Of a DNA stretch of 28,925 nucleotides, positions 20,937 through 28,527 are shown one piece after another. The stretch is from an uncultured Collinsella sp. GTDB lineage: Bacteria; Actinomycetota; Coriobacteriia; Coriobacteriales; Coriobacteriaceae. The stretch spans positions 1-28,925 of the forward strand of contig CAUCQW010000029.1 in assembly GCA_958445065.1 (NCBI GenBank), written 5' to 3'. A model generated the notes under the pieces. That model had not been told where the DNA came from. It did no database searches and was given only the letters and a program-made list of their open reading frames with translations. Both the position numbers and the translations under genes were made by a program. How positions within the stretch are numbered: the first letter of the stretch is position 1; every line of letters begins with the position of its first letter.

Positions 20937-22022
20937 TTACGCAAACAGGCCGTAGATGCTGATGTTGGCCTTGGCGTACAGGCCGTTGGCATACTCGGTC
21001 CACTTGGAGCTGGCGCTCGAAGCCTGCGAAGAATACTGCTGGTAAGCAGTGTAATAGGCAGTCATGGCCTGCTTATAGGTGGCGCTATCGGCGGTAAAGG
21101 CATCGTCGGCGAAGGCCTTAGCATAGGTGCTGTCGGCGTCCTTCCAGGTGCCCTTCGAGCTATCCCACTCGTCGCCGGCAAGTTTGATGATGTAGTCGGC
21201 GTAGTCCTTGCTCGCGGTCTCCTCGTTGCCGTCAGCAGGCTCGGTCGGGGCGGTCGGCATGCTTGCAGAGCTATCGCCCACCTTCTTCTTGTAGAGCTTT
21301 TGCAGCGTCGCGGACTGACGGACGATCTGCTTGGCCTGGTCCTTGGACACGCCGTACTGCGTGGCCATGGTCTTGTAGTCCGAAGTGCCGATGGAATCCT
21401 CGGCGTACTTCTTCATCTCCTTAGAAGAGACGGTAATGCCCTCGTCCTCGGCAGCGTCGAGCAGGATCTTGTTGCGCACATAGGACAGGATGACGTCGGC
21501 AGAAGGAGCGGTGTAGTTGCCATCGCTATCCTTGACGGTATCGAGGCTGTACTGGCTCTCGATGGCCTCGCGCGCGGTGATGTCGCTCTTCTTGCCGTTG
21601 TAGCTGTAGCTCGCCACGGTCGAATCGAGCTGGTCCTCGGTCAGGGTCGCCGAGCCGACGCCCTTGCCGCCAAAACCACCGTTGCCAATAAAGAAGCCGA
21701 CCACGGCAGCGATCACGACTGCAACTACAAAGGCGGCAATCATCGTCTTCTTGTGCTTGCAAGCGTGGTCGTCCACGTCGGAGTCGCTGTCCTCATCCTG
21801 CTCCTCGGGCATGAGGTTCTCGTCAGCGGCATCCGCGGCAATCCGAGCCTCCAGTCGGGCGTCCTCCTCCTCGGCCGTCGTGCCGGCGGCAATGTGCTCG
21901 GCAGACGTACCGGCGACCAGGTCGATCTTCTCGTCCTCGTCACCGTCGGGTCCTTCGCCGCGCTCGATGATCTGGATGCCGTCGATCTCGTCCTTCTCGT
22001 CCTTCTTTTGAATCAGACCCAT
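20937..22022 (-). CDS. Membrane-anchored protein with acidic cytoplasmic tail and SurA-like outer part
   Basis: Protein of 361 residues. Residues 1-90 are strongly acidic and end in a H-K-K-T stop; one membrane helix follows (about 93-113), then a Gly-rich hinge. The outer part (120-361) is helical and soluble: A-D-V-I-L-S-Y-V-R-N-K-I-L-L-D-A-A-E-D-E-G-I-T-V-S and Y-G-V-S-K-D-Q-A-K-Q-I-V-R-Q-S resemble the SurA/PrsA/trigger-factor type chaperone helices, but no PPIase domain follows. The end is rich in Ala, Tyr and Ser. AAGGAG lies before the ATG. It stands alone between a convergent gene and the terminator of the IDH operon. A cell-surface folding factor is a reasonable guess; function unproven. 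Confidence 0.85.
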   Translation of the reverse strand: MGLIQKKDEKDEIDGIQIIERGEGPDGDEDEKIDLVAGTSAEHIAAGTTAEEEDARLEARIAADAADENLMPEEQDEDSDSDVDDHACKHKKTMIAAFVVAVVIAAVVGFFIGNGGFGGKGVGSATLTEDQLDSTVASYSYNGKKSDITAREAIESQYSLDTVKDSDGNYTAPSADVILSYVRNKILLDAAEDEGITVSSKEMKKYAEDSIGTSDYKTMATQYGVSKDQAKQIVRQSATLQKLYKKKVGDSSASMPTAPTEPADGNEETASKDYADYIIKLAGDEWDSSKGTWKDADSTYAKAFADDAFTADSATYKQAMTAYYTAYQQYSSQASSASSKWTEYANGLYAKANISIYGLFA

Positions 22023-22060
22023 ATCGGTTACTCCTTGTTAGGAAACATAATCCCCAATAG

Positions 22061-22089
22061 AATACGCCCGACAGAGCGCCGGGCGTATT
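22061..22089 (-). terminator. Terminator-like hairpin after the isocitrate dehydrogenase gene
   Basis: AATACGCCCG (22061-22070) pairs with CGGGCGTATT (22080-22089) around nine bases, with a T-rich tail on the minus strand (TTCTATT). Confidence 0.7.
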
Positions 22090-22148
22090 GATTCTTAGGT
22101 TATACGCAAACACTTAAGTACTATTTAGGCGTTTGCAGTGTGCATGCC

Positions 22149-23234
22149 TTAGGCCAGGTGCGCGATAACGGCATCGGCAAATGCCTGCGTACCCACAGCG
22201 CCCTCAACGGAGCCGGTCTGGGCACGACGCACGTCACCGGTAACCTGCTCGCCCTCGTCGAGCGTGGCAGAGACGGCGGCACGAATGCGATTGGCCGCGT
22301 CGTTCTCGCCTAGGTGATCGAGCATCATCGCGGCAGAGAGAATCTCGGCCGTGGGGTTGGCGATATCCTGACCAGCAATATCGGGAGCGGAGCCGTGCGT
22401 CGCCTCAAAGATTGCGCAGTCGGCACCGATGTTGGAGCCGGGGGCCATACCCAGGCCACCTACCAGGCCGGCGCACAGGTCGCTCACGATGTCGCCGTAC
22501 AGGTTGGGCAGCACCAAGACATCGAAGTCGTTGGGGTTTTGGACCAGGCCCATGCAGGTGGCGTCAACGATCTTGTCGTTGAACTCGATATCGGGATAGT
22601 TGGCAGCCACCTCGCGCGCAACGCGCAGGAACAGGCCGTCGGTCGCCTTCATGATGTTGGCCTTATGCACGGCCGTCACCTTTTTGCGGCCGCAGCGGCG
22701 GGCATACTCAAAGGCATACTCCACAATACGGCGGCTCTTGGCGATGGAGATGGGCTTGATTGAGATGGCGGAATCGGCGGCGAAGGTCTTCTGACCCGAG
22801 CGCTCGACAAGCTGCGAGAGCTCCTCGACCTCGGCTGCACCCTCATCGAACTCGATGCCGGCGTAGAGGTCCTCGGTGTTCTCGCGCACGATGACCAGGT
22901 CGACGTCGCGGAAGCGCGAGCCGTCGCCCGGCTGCGACAGACAGGGGCGCACGCAGGCATACAGGTCGAAGTGCTTGCGCAGGGCGACGTTAACGCTGCG
23001 GAAACCCGTGCCGACCGGCGTGGTGATGGGACCCTTGATGGCAACCTTGGTCTCGGCGACCGCATCGAGCACGTGCTGGGGCAGCGGCGTGCCAAACTCG
23101 TCCATGACGCCGGCACCGGCCTCCTGGACATTCCAATTGATCTGGACACCGGTGGCCTCGACCACGCGGCGCATGGCCTGCGTAATCTCGGGACCGATAC
23201 CGTCACCGGGAATCAGGACTACATCGTGCGCCAT
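22149..23234 (-). CDS. NAD-dependent isocitrate dehydrogenase-type decarboxylating dehydrogenase
   Basis: Protein of 361 residues of the isocitrate/isopropylmalate dehydrogenase family. [11 protein letters not shown] (7-17) is the family start, and the substrate-binding S80-V-N82-x3-R86 with R96 fits isocitrate rather than isopropylmalate. [18 protein letters not shown] and N-L-Y-G-D-I-V-S-D carry the arginine, lysine and metal aspartates. The nucleotide region ([14 protein letters not shown]) looks like the NAD-using short type. It would make 2-oxoglutarate for glutamate synthesis. Its ribosome site GAGGAG lies inside the end of the upstream HEAT-like gene, so the two are coupled. Homoisocitrate and tartrate dehydrogenases are close relatives and not fully excluded. 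Confidence 0.88.
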   Translation of the reverse strand: MAHDVVLIPGDGIGPEITQAMRRVVEATGVQINWNVQEAGAGVMDEFGTPLPQHVLDAVAETKVAIKGPITTPVGTGFRSVNVALRKHFDLYACVRPCLSQPGDGSRFRDVDLVIVRENTEDLYAGIEFDEGAAEVEELSQLVERSGQKTFAADSAISIKPISIAKSRRIVEYAFEYARRCGRKKVTAVHKANIMKATDGLFLRVAREVAANYPDIEFNDKIVDATCMGLVQNPNDFDVLVLPNLYGDIVSDLCAGLVGGLGMAPGSNIGADCAIFEATHGSAPDIAGQDIANPTAEILSAAMMLDHLGENDAANRIRAAVSATLDEGEQVTGDVRRAQTGSVEGAVGTQAFADAVIAHLA

Positions 23235-23240
23235 AATCTG

Positions 23241-23939
23241 TTACTCCTCGTTTTCGGCGTCGTCAGATTTTTTAACGCTAGCACGCTTCTTCTTTTTGGA
23301 GAGATCAAGGTCAAAGCGTTTAACAAGCATTTCGCAAATCTCGCTCGAACGGGCCTTGAGATAGCTGCCCTTGCCGTTCTCGGCATCGAACTTAAGGCGC
23401 AGTGCAAGCTTCTCGGCGACCTCGGCGTCGATCTCGCCCTGGCCAAACTCGTACAGGCAACCGAGCATGTCGCGATACTCGAGGTCGCCGTGGTAGCACT
23501 GGATGGCCTCGTCCAGGATGGGCCAAGCCTCGCGCGAACGCTCGACGCTCGTGGCGCCCCACACGCACAGCAGGCGGAAGGCGGCATAGCGCAGTGTGGA
23601 GGAAATCTCGTCGAACAGTGCGGTCTCGGCGCCCTCAAAGGCATCGCCCAGCTGCTCGGGGCAGGTGGTGGCAAGCGCCGTCAGGGCATCGAGGGCCTCC
23701 CAGCGGGTCTGAGCCTCGGGGCGGTCGAGCGCCTCGATCAGCGCGGGCACGCAGGGCACGACGCGTTGCGGATCGCGCTCGGCAAGCAGGTGCAGCACGC
23801 GGGCGGCAAACTGGCGGATACGGCGCGTGGGGCAGCCGAGCTCCTTGACCAGGCGGTCGACGGCGTTCTCGTTCTCCTCTGCCAGCTGGAGCTGTGCCAG
23901 CTCCTCGTCGGTGAGCTGTTCGTCTTTGTTTTCTGCCAT
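23241..23939 (-). CDS. HEAT-repeat-like protein
   Basis: Soluble helical protein of 232 residues. From about 25 to 190 it shows paired helices with HEAT-type spacing: R-Q-F-A-A-R-V-L-H-L-L-A-E-R-D, V-P-A-L-I-E-A-L-D-R-P-E and R-W-E-A-L-D-A-L-T-A-L-A are the clearest. The N-terminus is acidic and the C-terminus is Lys-rich (S-K-K-K-K-R-A-S-V-K-K) then acidic. HEAT proteins serve as binding scaffolds; no catalytic motif is seen. GAGGT precedes the ATG. It is six bases from the isocitrate dehydrogenase gene and 15 bases after the small membrane protein gene, so they form one transcript. Partner unknown. Confidence 0.8.
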   Translation of the reverse strand: MAENKDEQLTDEELAQLQLAEENENAVDRLVKELGCPTRRIRQFAARVLHLLAERDPQRVVPCVPALIEALDRPEAQTRWEALDALTALATTCPEQLGDAFEGAETALFDEISSTLRYAAFRLLCVWGATSVERSREAWPILDEAIQCYHGDLEYRDMLGCLYEFGQGEIDAEVAEKLALRLKFDAENGKGSYLKARSSEICEMLVKRFDLDLSKKKKRASVKKSDDAENEE

Positions 23940-23954
23940 AGTTACCTCTTTTTA

Positions 23955-24383
23955 CTATTTCTTAGCGTGCTTGCCAGCACCCTTGCTGTCATCGGTGACC
24001 GAGATGAGCTGTCGGTCGGCAGCACCATTACGACGCGCACGGCGGCGTTCCTCGGCATCGCCCGCGTCGGCGGCGGCGCGGTGAGCCTTGTTGACGTTAA
24101 AGACCTCGTCGTGCTTGCGCCACGGACCGACGGACTCGCCAAAGCTCATCTTAAGGCCGGCGATAAAGCCGCCGAGCCAGCCGATCGGTGCAAACTGCAC
24201 CAGCGGGAACAGCGAGAACACCCAGGTCAGTAGGACGACCGCCGCCGCTCCTGCAAAGTTGGCAATCCAGTAGTCGCGCTTGGTGATGACACGCTTTTCG
24301 CACGCCCACTGGCCGCACAGAAAGCCGATGTAGATCGCAAAGAGAAAGAGTACCAGCGCAAGCACCACGAACGTCCAGCTCAT
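23955..24383 (-). CDS. Small membrane protein of unknown function
   Basis: Protein of 142 residues. It has two to three hydrophobic segments (about 4-24, 40-60 and perhaps 64-78) and a basic, hydrophilic C-terminal tail rich in Arg, Lys, Ala and Asp (about 90-142), probably in the cytoplasm. No known domain is recognised. ATG 24383 has GGGAG upstream and lies five bases after the stop of the dehydrogenase gene; longer readings to 24419 overlap that gene. The tight spacing places it in the dehydrogenase-HEAT-IDH operon. Confidence 0.8.
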   Translation of the reverse strand: MSWTFVVLALVLFLFAIYIGFLCGQWACEKRVITKRDYWIANFAGAAAVVLLTWVFSLFPLVQFAPIGWLGGFIAGLKMSFGESVGPWRKHDEVFNVNKAHRAAADAGDAEERRRARRNGAADRQLISVTDDSKGAGKHAKK

Positions 24384-24388
24384 GGGCG

Positions 24389-25468
24389 CTACTCCCCGTG
24401 ATGGTGGCCGCAGCAGCACTCGTGGCCGTCGTCATGGCCGTGGCCGCCGCAGCACTCGTGGTCCTCGCCATGGTGATGGCCACAGCCGCACTCATGGTCC
24501 TCGCCGTGCTCGCCGCAACCGCAACCTTCCTCGTGAGCGCCATGCTCCTCGGGGCGATACTGCGACCAGTCCAGACCGGCGGCGATGGCGTCGGCCTCCT
24601 CCTTGTAGAGAACCGTGATGGCCTGGGTGCCCAGCTTGGCGCCACCGATGGCGTCGAGCATGTCGTAGAGCGTAAAAGCGACGTCGGCACCGGGCAGCGC
24701 GAGCTCGCGGTCATCGGCGTAAGCGAGCGCCAAGCGCAGGTCCTTAATGAAGTGCTCGACCATAAAGCCGGGCTTGTAGTCGCCGTCAAGCGCCTTGGGA
24801 GCCAGGCTCTCCATGGCGCCGGACTTGCCGGTACCGCCCAGGATCATCTGGCGGGTCTTCTCCAGGTCAAGGCCGCTCAGCTCGGCAAATGCCATGGCGT
24901 CTGCCATGCCGACCATGCAGGCGCCCAGCGACACCTGGTTGGCGAGCTTGGCAGCCTGGCCCTTGCCGGCGCCGTCGAAGCAGCAGATGTTGGCCGCAAA
25001 GGTGGCAAGGATGTCGCGGACCGGCGCGATGTCGTTCTCGGTAGCGCCCACGATAGCCGTGAGCGTACCGGCGATAGCGCCCGACTCGCCGCCGGTGACG
25101 GGGCAGTCAAACGCCATGCGGCCGGAAACCTGGGCGGCCTCGGCAATGTCGCGCGCCAGCTCGGGCGAGCTTGTGGTGAGGTCGATCAGGACCGCGCCGG
25201 GCTTAGTGCACGCGAGCAGGCCGTCGCCCGCCAGGTAGAGCTCCTCGACCTCGGAGGGATAACCCACCATGGTAAAGACGACGTCGGCGTTCGCCACGGC
25301 ATCTGCCGGCGTATCGGCCCAAACGGCACCGCGCTCGATAAGCGCGACGGCCTTGGACTTGGTACGGTTGTTGACCGTGACGGGATAGCCGGCATCCAGG
25401 ATGTGGCCGGCGATGGGGGCACCCATGATTCCGGTGCCGATGAATGCGACAGAGAGCTTGTTTGCCAT
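24389..25468 (-). CDS. Beta-hydroxyacid dehydrogenase (GarR/HIBADH family) with His/Cys-rich tail
   Basis: Protein of 359 residues. Residues 1-300 are a complete beta-hydroxyacid dehydrogenase: Rossmann start F-I-G-T-G-I-M-G-A-P-I-A (9-20), substrate loop D-C-P-V-T-G-G-E-S-G-A (121-131), catalytic K174 in G-K-G-Q-A-A-K-L-A-N-Q, and the helical C-domain. Such enzymes oxidise or reduce tartronate semialdehyde, 3-hydroxyisobutyrate or similar acids with NAD(P). The last 53 or so residues are unusual: about 14 His and 9 Cys in repeated G-E-D-H-E-C-G-C-G-H-H-H-like units. That looks like a metal-binding or metal-storage tail and is absent from ordinary family members of about 290-300 residues. AAAGG lies before the ATG. 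It starts the operon with the small membrane, HEAT and IDH genes. Confidence 0.9.
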   Translation of the reverse strand: MANKLSVAFIGTGIMGAPIAGHILDAGYPVTVNNRTKSKAVALIERGAVWADTPADAVANADVVFTMVGYPSEVEELYLAGDGLLACTKPGAVLIDLTTSSPELARDIAEAAQVSGRMAFDCPVTGGESGAIAGTLTAIVGATENDIAPVRDILATFAANICCFDGAGKGQAAKLANQVSLGACMVGMADAMAFAELSGLDLEKTRQMILGGTGKSGAMESLAPKALDGDYKPGFMVEHFIKDLRLALAYADDRELALPGADVAFTLYDMLDAIGGAKLGTQAITVLYKEEADAIAAGLDWSQYRPEEHGAHEEGCGCGEHGEDHECGCGHHHGEDHECCGGHGHDDGHECCCGHHHGE

Positions 25469-25566
25469 GAAGCCTTTCCTTTTGGGTTGGGTGTTATTAC
25501 CAGGTTGAATACTCGGTGCCAGCGTTTGGGCTGTGAGTTGGGATCGATTACGGCCGCGTTACTTGC

Positions 25567-26520
25567 CTACTGACCGCGCACGCGGCGGGCGATGCGGTCG
25601 GAAAGCGACGCCTTGTCGGCGCGGTTCTTACCCCAAAACGCGCAGGCCACCATGCCGGGGCCCACGTGCGAGCCGATGGTAGGACCGACGGAGCTGCGAA
25701 TGATCGTGACGTCGGCGCAACCCTCCTCCTTGCGGATGGCGGCTTCGAGCCAGTCGCCGTCCTTTTCGGCATCGGCCGTCATAATGGCGATGGGCATGGT
25801 GCGATCGGGCACATAGTTCTCGCGGAACGACTTGAGGATGGACTTGAGCGCCTTCTTGCGGCCGCGGTTGACGCCGATCAGCGACAGCGAGCCGGCAAGG
25901 TCGTAGGAAAGCTCGGGCTTGACGTCGAGTTTTGCCGTGAGCTGCGCCGCCGCGGGCGGAATACGGCCGCCAGCAGCCAGTGCGTCGAAGCTCTCGAGCG
26001 TAAAGTAACCGTGGACATAGGTCTTAGCCTCGTTTACCCAGTCGACCAGCTGCTTGGCGGTCAGTCCCGCCGAACGCTGGCGCACGGCCTCGAGCGCCAA
26101 GAGCGCGCCGGTCGCGCAGGGCAGAGCGTTGTCGACCACGTAGAGCTCAAAGTTGGGATACTCGGCGCGCACGGCATCTGCCGCCTGGCACGCGGAGTTG
26201 TAGCTCGACGACAGCGCCGAGGTAAAGCACAGGTAGACCGTGGGCGTGCCCTCTTTGGCGCACTCGGTAAAGAACTCGATATAGCGACCGAGCGACACAG
26301 CCGAGGTGGACACGCGGGCACCGGCGCGCATGCGGTCGTAGAACTCCTTAGGGCTCATGCTCGACCAGATGTCGTCCGTACGCTCCTCGCCATCGATAAT
26401 GAAGGGGAAACCCAGGATATCGACATCGAGGTTCGCGGCGACCTCGGGGCTAAAGTCGCAGCAGGTATCGACGACGATGCGGCAACGGTCCGAATGACCG
26501 GCGGATGCGGCCTTGTCCAT
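25567..26520 (-). CDS. DegV family fatty-acid-binding protein (FakB-like)
   Basis: Protein of 317 residues. The DegV start R-I-V-V-D-T-C-C-D-F-S (about 14-24), the ligand-loop S-T-S-A-V-S (about 71-76), the central Y-L-C-F-T-S-A-L-S-S-S-Y-N-S-A (about 96-110), and the late V-G-P-T-I-G-S-H-V-G-P-G (about 279-290) are all present. FakB proteins hold a fatty acid for phosphorylation by FakA; many DegV paralogues exist per genome. AAGGAG lies eight bases before ATG 26520. It follows the hibernation factor gene, with a strong terminator between them, so it is probably transcribed separately. No fakA gene is in the window. Confidence 0.94.
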   Translation of the reverse strand: MDKAASAGHSDRCRIVVDTCCDFSPEVAANLDVDILGFPFIIDGEERTDDIWSSMSPKEFYDRMRAGARVSTSAVSLGRYIEFFTECAKEGTPTVYLCFTSALSSSYNSACQAADAVRAEYPNFELYVVDNALPCATGALLALEAVRQRSAGLTAKQLVDWVNEAKTYVHGYFTLESFDALAAGGRIPPAAAQLTAKLDVKPELSYDLAGSLSLIGVNRGRKKALKSILKSFRENYVPDRTMPIAIMTADAEKDGDWLEAAIRKEEGCADVTIIRSSVGPTIGSHVGPGMVACAFWGKNRADKASLSDRIARRVRGQ

Positions 26521-26538
26521 CAAAGCGACTCCTTACGT

Positions 26539-26570
26539 AAAAAGGCGGCCACCCGCATGGGATGGCCGCC
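26539..26570 (-). terminator. Terminator after the hibernation factor gene
   Basis: On minus, GGCGGCCA (26563-26570 complement) pairs with TGGCCGCC (26544-26551 complement) across 11 bases and is followed by TTTTT (26539-26543). A nearby pair of GTTAAC sites (26575-26580, 26589-26594) is also present. Confidence 0.88.
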
Positions 26571-26599
26571 AGCCGTTAACTCATGCAAGTTAACGTATT

Positions 26600-27184
26600 T
26601 TACTCGTCAAGTGTTTCGATGCGGGGCTTGATGATGCCATATCCACCATTCTTACGGTGATACACCACATTGATAAGGCCGGTCGTCGCGTTCTCGAACA
26701 CGTAGAAGTCGTGACCGAGCAGATCGGTCTGCACCAGCGCCTGCTCCTCAGTCATCGGAGTGACGTCGATAACCTTCTCGCGGACGAGCAGGTCGTCTTC
26801 CTCCTCGGGCAGCAGCAGGTCGGCCAGATCCTCGACGCGCTCGACCGGTGCGACATCCGCGGCGCTGGCACCACCCTGGCGGTTGTCCACGACCTTAGTC
26901 TTGAACTTGCGCAGCTGGCGGGTAACCTTATCGGCGGAGAGGTCGATGGCGGCATACATATCTGCGCCGTGCTCGGCAACGCGAATCACAGAGCCGCGGG
27001 CACGAACCGTGACCTCGACGATTGCCGGGTTGGGGTTCGAGGGGTTCTTCTCATAACGAAGCACGACGTCGACTGTCATGGGCTCGATATCGAAAACCTT
27101 GAGCGCCTCGCCGATCTTCTCATCCACATGCGCACGCAGAGCATCGGTTACCGTCGTCTTGCGTCCAGAAACCTTGATATCCAT
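26600..27184 (-). CDS. hpf: Long ribosome hibernation-promoting factor (HPF/RaiA)
   Basis: Protein of 194 residues, the long type. Residues 1-100 form the S30AE domain that fits into the small ribosomal subunit (M-D-I-K-V-S-G-R-K-T-T-V-T, A-D-M-Y-A-A-I-D-L-S-A-D-K-V-T-R-Q-L); an acidic linker follows (about 115-135); residues about 140-194 are the dimerising tail (L-G-H-D-F-Y-V-F-E-N-A-T-T-G). Long HPF joins two 70S ribosomes into inactive 100S dimers in resting cells. ATG 27184 has GGAG upstream; a longer reading to 27244 has no ribosome site. It is a single-gene unit with its own terminator. Confidence 0.96.
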   Translation of the reverse strand: MDIKVSGRKTTVTDALRAHVDEKIGEALKVFDIEPMTVDVVLRYEKNPSNPNPAIVEVTVRARGSVIRVAEHGADMYAAIDLSADKVTRQLRKFKTKVVDNRQGGASAADVAPVERVEDLADLLLPEEEDDLLVREKVIDVTPMTEEQALVQTDLLGHDFYVFENATTGLINVVYHRKNGGYGIIKPRIETLDE

Positions 27185-27501
27185 ACGTGGCTCCAATCTG
27201 CCTCGGGGACTTACTGTACTGGCTATGTACCCATTGCCGTGCATTTAATCACGCGGATTCCTAAAGACCCGAATAACGATTGCTTGATACCGCATACCGA
27301 AGTCTCGCACTTTTCTGTGGCAAAGTGCGCTATGGAAGAGCGACGGCGACTTTGCTTTTGCACCTAAAAAATGTCTTTGACCTGCTGGTTTTTTGGAAAC
27401 GAAAAAGCCGGGCTCCCCTGTTGGGAGAGCCCGGCGATGCGTGTTGAAACCGTGAAGAGGCGTCCCTCCTAGCGCGTAGGAGACGCCACCCCTAGCAATA
27501 A
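27185..27501. other. Intergenic region between hpf and the lipoprotein gene
   Basis: No gene is supported. It contains the lipoprotein terminator (27402-27435), an 8-bp inverted repeat CGCACTTT/AAAGTGCG (27306-27313, 27322-27329), and a bulged hairpin 27459-27487 (GGCGTC-CC-TCCTA with TAGGA-GACGCC) just after the lipoprotein gene. The hpf promoter should lie here, but I cannot pick convincing hexamers. Confidence 0.6.
27402..27435 (-). terminator. Terminator of the lipoprotein gene
   Basis: GCCGGGCTC (27407-27415) pairs with GAGCCCGGC (27427-27435), extended by CCC/GGG. On minus it is followed by TTTTT (27402-27406). Confidence 0.9.
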
Positions 27502-28527
27502 CTAGCTATTGAGCTTGTTAATGTCGTCGTCGGTGATAGTGTCTTCCTGGCTGGACGATTTGTCTTCGGAGGATGCGGTCTCATTGTTGGAATCGGAGGA
27601 CTCGCTGCCGGAGGATGCGGTCTCACTGGACTCAGAGTCGCCCGGCTGCACGTTAGCGCCCGAAACCGTCTTAGTGGTGAGGTCGTAGGGCATCCTGCCA
27701 TACCAGACAGAGTGGACCGCCTCGAGCGTGCCGTCGGCCGTAATACCGTCGAGGGCATCGCTCACGGCACGGCACAGTTCGTCATTGGACGAGAGGCCCG
27801 CAACACCAAGCGTCGAGGGCGCCTCGAGCGAACCGGCATAGGAGACCTCGCTCATCAGGCGTGCAAGGTAGCCGCCGGCCGTGGAGTCGCAGATTACATA
27901 GTCGACCTCGCCGGACTCGAGTGCCTCAAAGCACTCGTTGATGTTGGAGTAGGTCTTTTGGTTGGCGGTGATGCTCTGCTTAGCAAGCGCCTCCTGCGAG
28001 GCCGAGGACATCTGGACACCCAGAGTAGACGTGTTAAGGGTATCGGTGGAAACGCTTAGCGACCCACCATCGCTGGTTTTACCGAACACGGAAGCGGCAT
28101 CGTACAGGCAGGTGCCGAGCGAGCTAACGTCCCCATCCGTGGAGTTGATCTCGCCGATAAAGATATCAGCCTTTTTGTCACCGAGCGCGGAACCTGCCGA
28201 GGACGCATCGACAAAGGCGACCTTAAGGCCCATGCGGCTTGCGAGGGCGCGGGCAGCGTCGACTGCATACCCCGTGAGCTCGCCGTCAGCGCCCTGCATG
28301 GCCTGCGGCGCATCGGAGGTATCGAGGGCAACCGTCAGGGTACCGGGGGTGACCAGGGCATCATCCGACACCGCGGACGTGACGGTCTCGTACTCGATCT
28401 GGTCGATCGTGGGAGTCGTGAACGTAGACAGCGGGTTGAACGCGCATCCGCTCAGGCCCAAAACGGCGATGACCGCTGCGGTCCCAGCACCTAACCGAGC
28501 CGCGTGCATCAAGCTGCCCCTCACCAT
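27502..28527 (-). CDS. Solute-binding family 3 lipoprotein
   Basis: Protein of 341 residues. The signal M-V-R-G-S-L-M-H-A-A-R-L-G ends in lipobox L-S-G-C with Cys28, so it is a lipoprotein. The mature part looks like an amino-acid-type binding protein: P-G-T-L-T-V-A-L-D-T-S (start of lobe 1), G-E-L-T-G-Y-A-V-D-A-A-R-A-L-A (the Y/F-D-x-A signature region), K-A-D-I-F-I-G-E-I, and the later S-G-E-V-D-Y-V-I-C-D. The C-terminal 45 residues are a Ser/Glu/Asp-rich low-complexity tail. No ABC transporter permease or ATPase is in the window, so the partner is unseen. Start at ATG 28527 is chosen for the signal peptide and a weak AGGG. The frame is, however, open for 127 more codons upstream, see the leader entry. 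Confidence 0.88.
   Translation of the reverse strand: MVRGSLMHAARLGAGTAAVIAVLGLSGCAFNPLSTFTTPTIDQIEYETVTSAVSDDALVTPGTLTVALDTSDAPQAMQGADGELTGYAVDAARALASRMGLKVAFVDASSAGSALGDKKADIFIGEINSTDGDVSSLGTCLYDAASVFGKTSDGGSLSVSTDTLNTSTLGVQMSSASQEALAKQSITANQKTYSNINECFEALESGEVDYVICDSTAGGYLARLMSEVSYAGSLEAPSTLGVAGLSSNDELCRAVSDALDGITADGTLEAVHSVWYGRMPYDLTTKTVSGANVQPGDSESSETASSGSESSDSNNETASSEDKSSSQEDTITDDDINKLNS

Noticed and set aside
27306..27329. Possible riboswitch or attenuator before hpf
   Set aside because: Only an isolated 8-bp inverted repeat; no T-run and no alternative pairing found.
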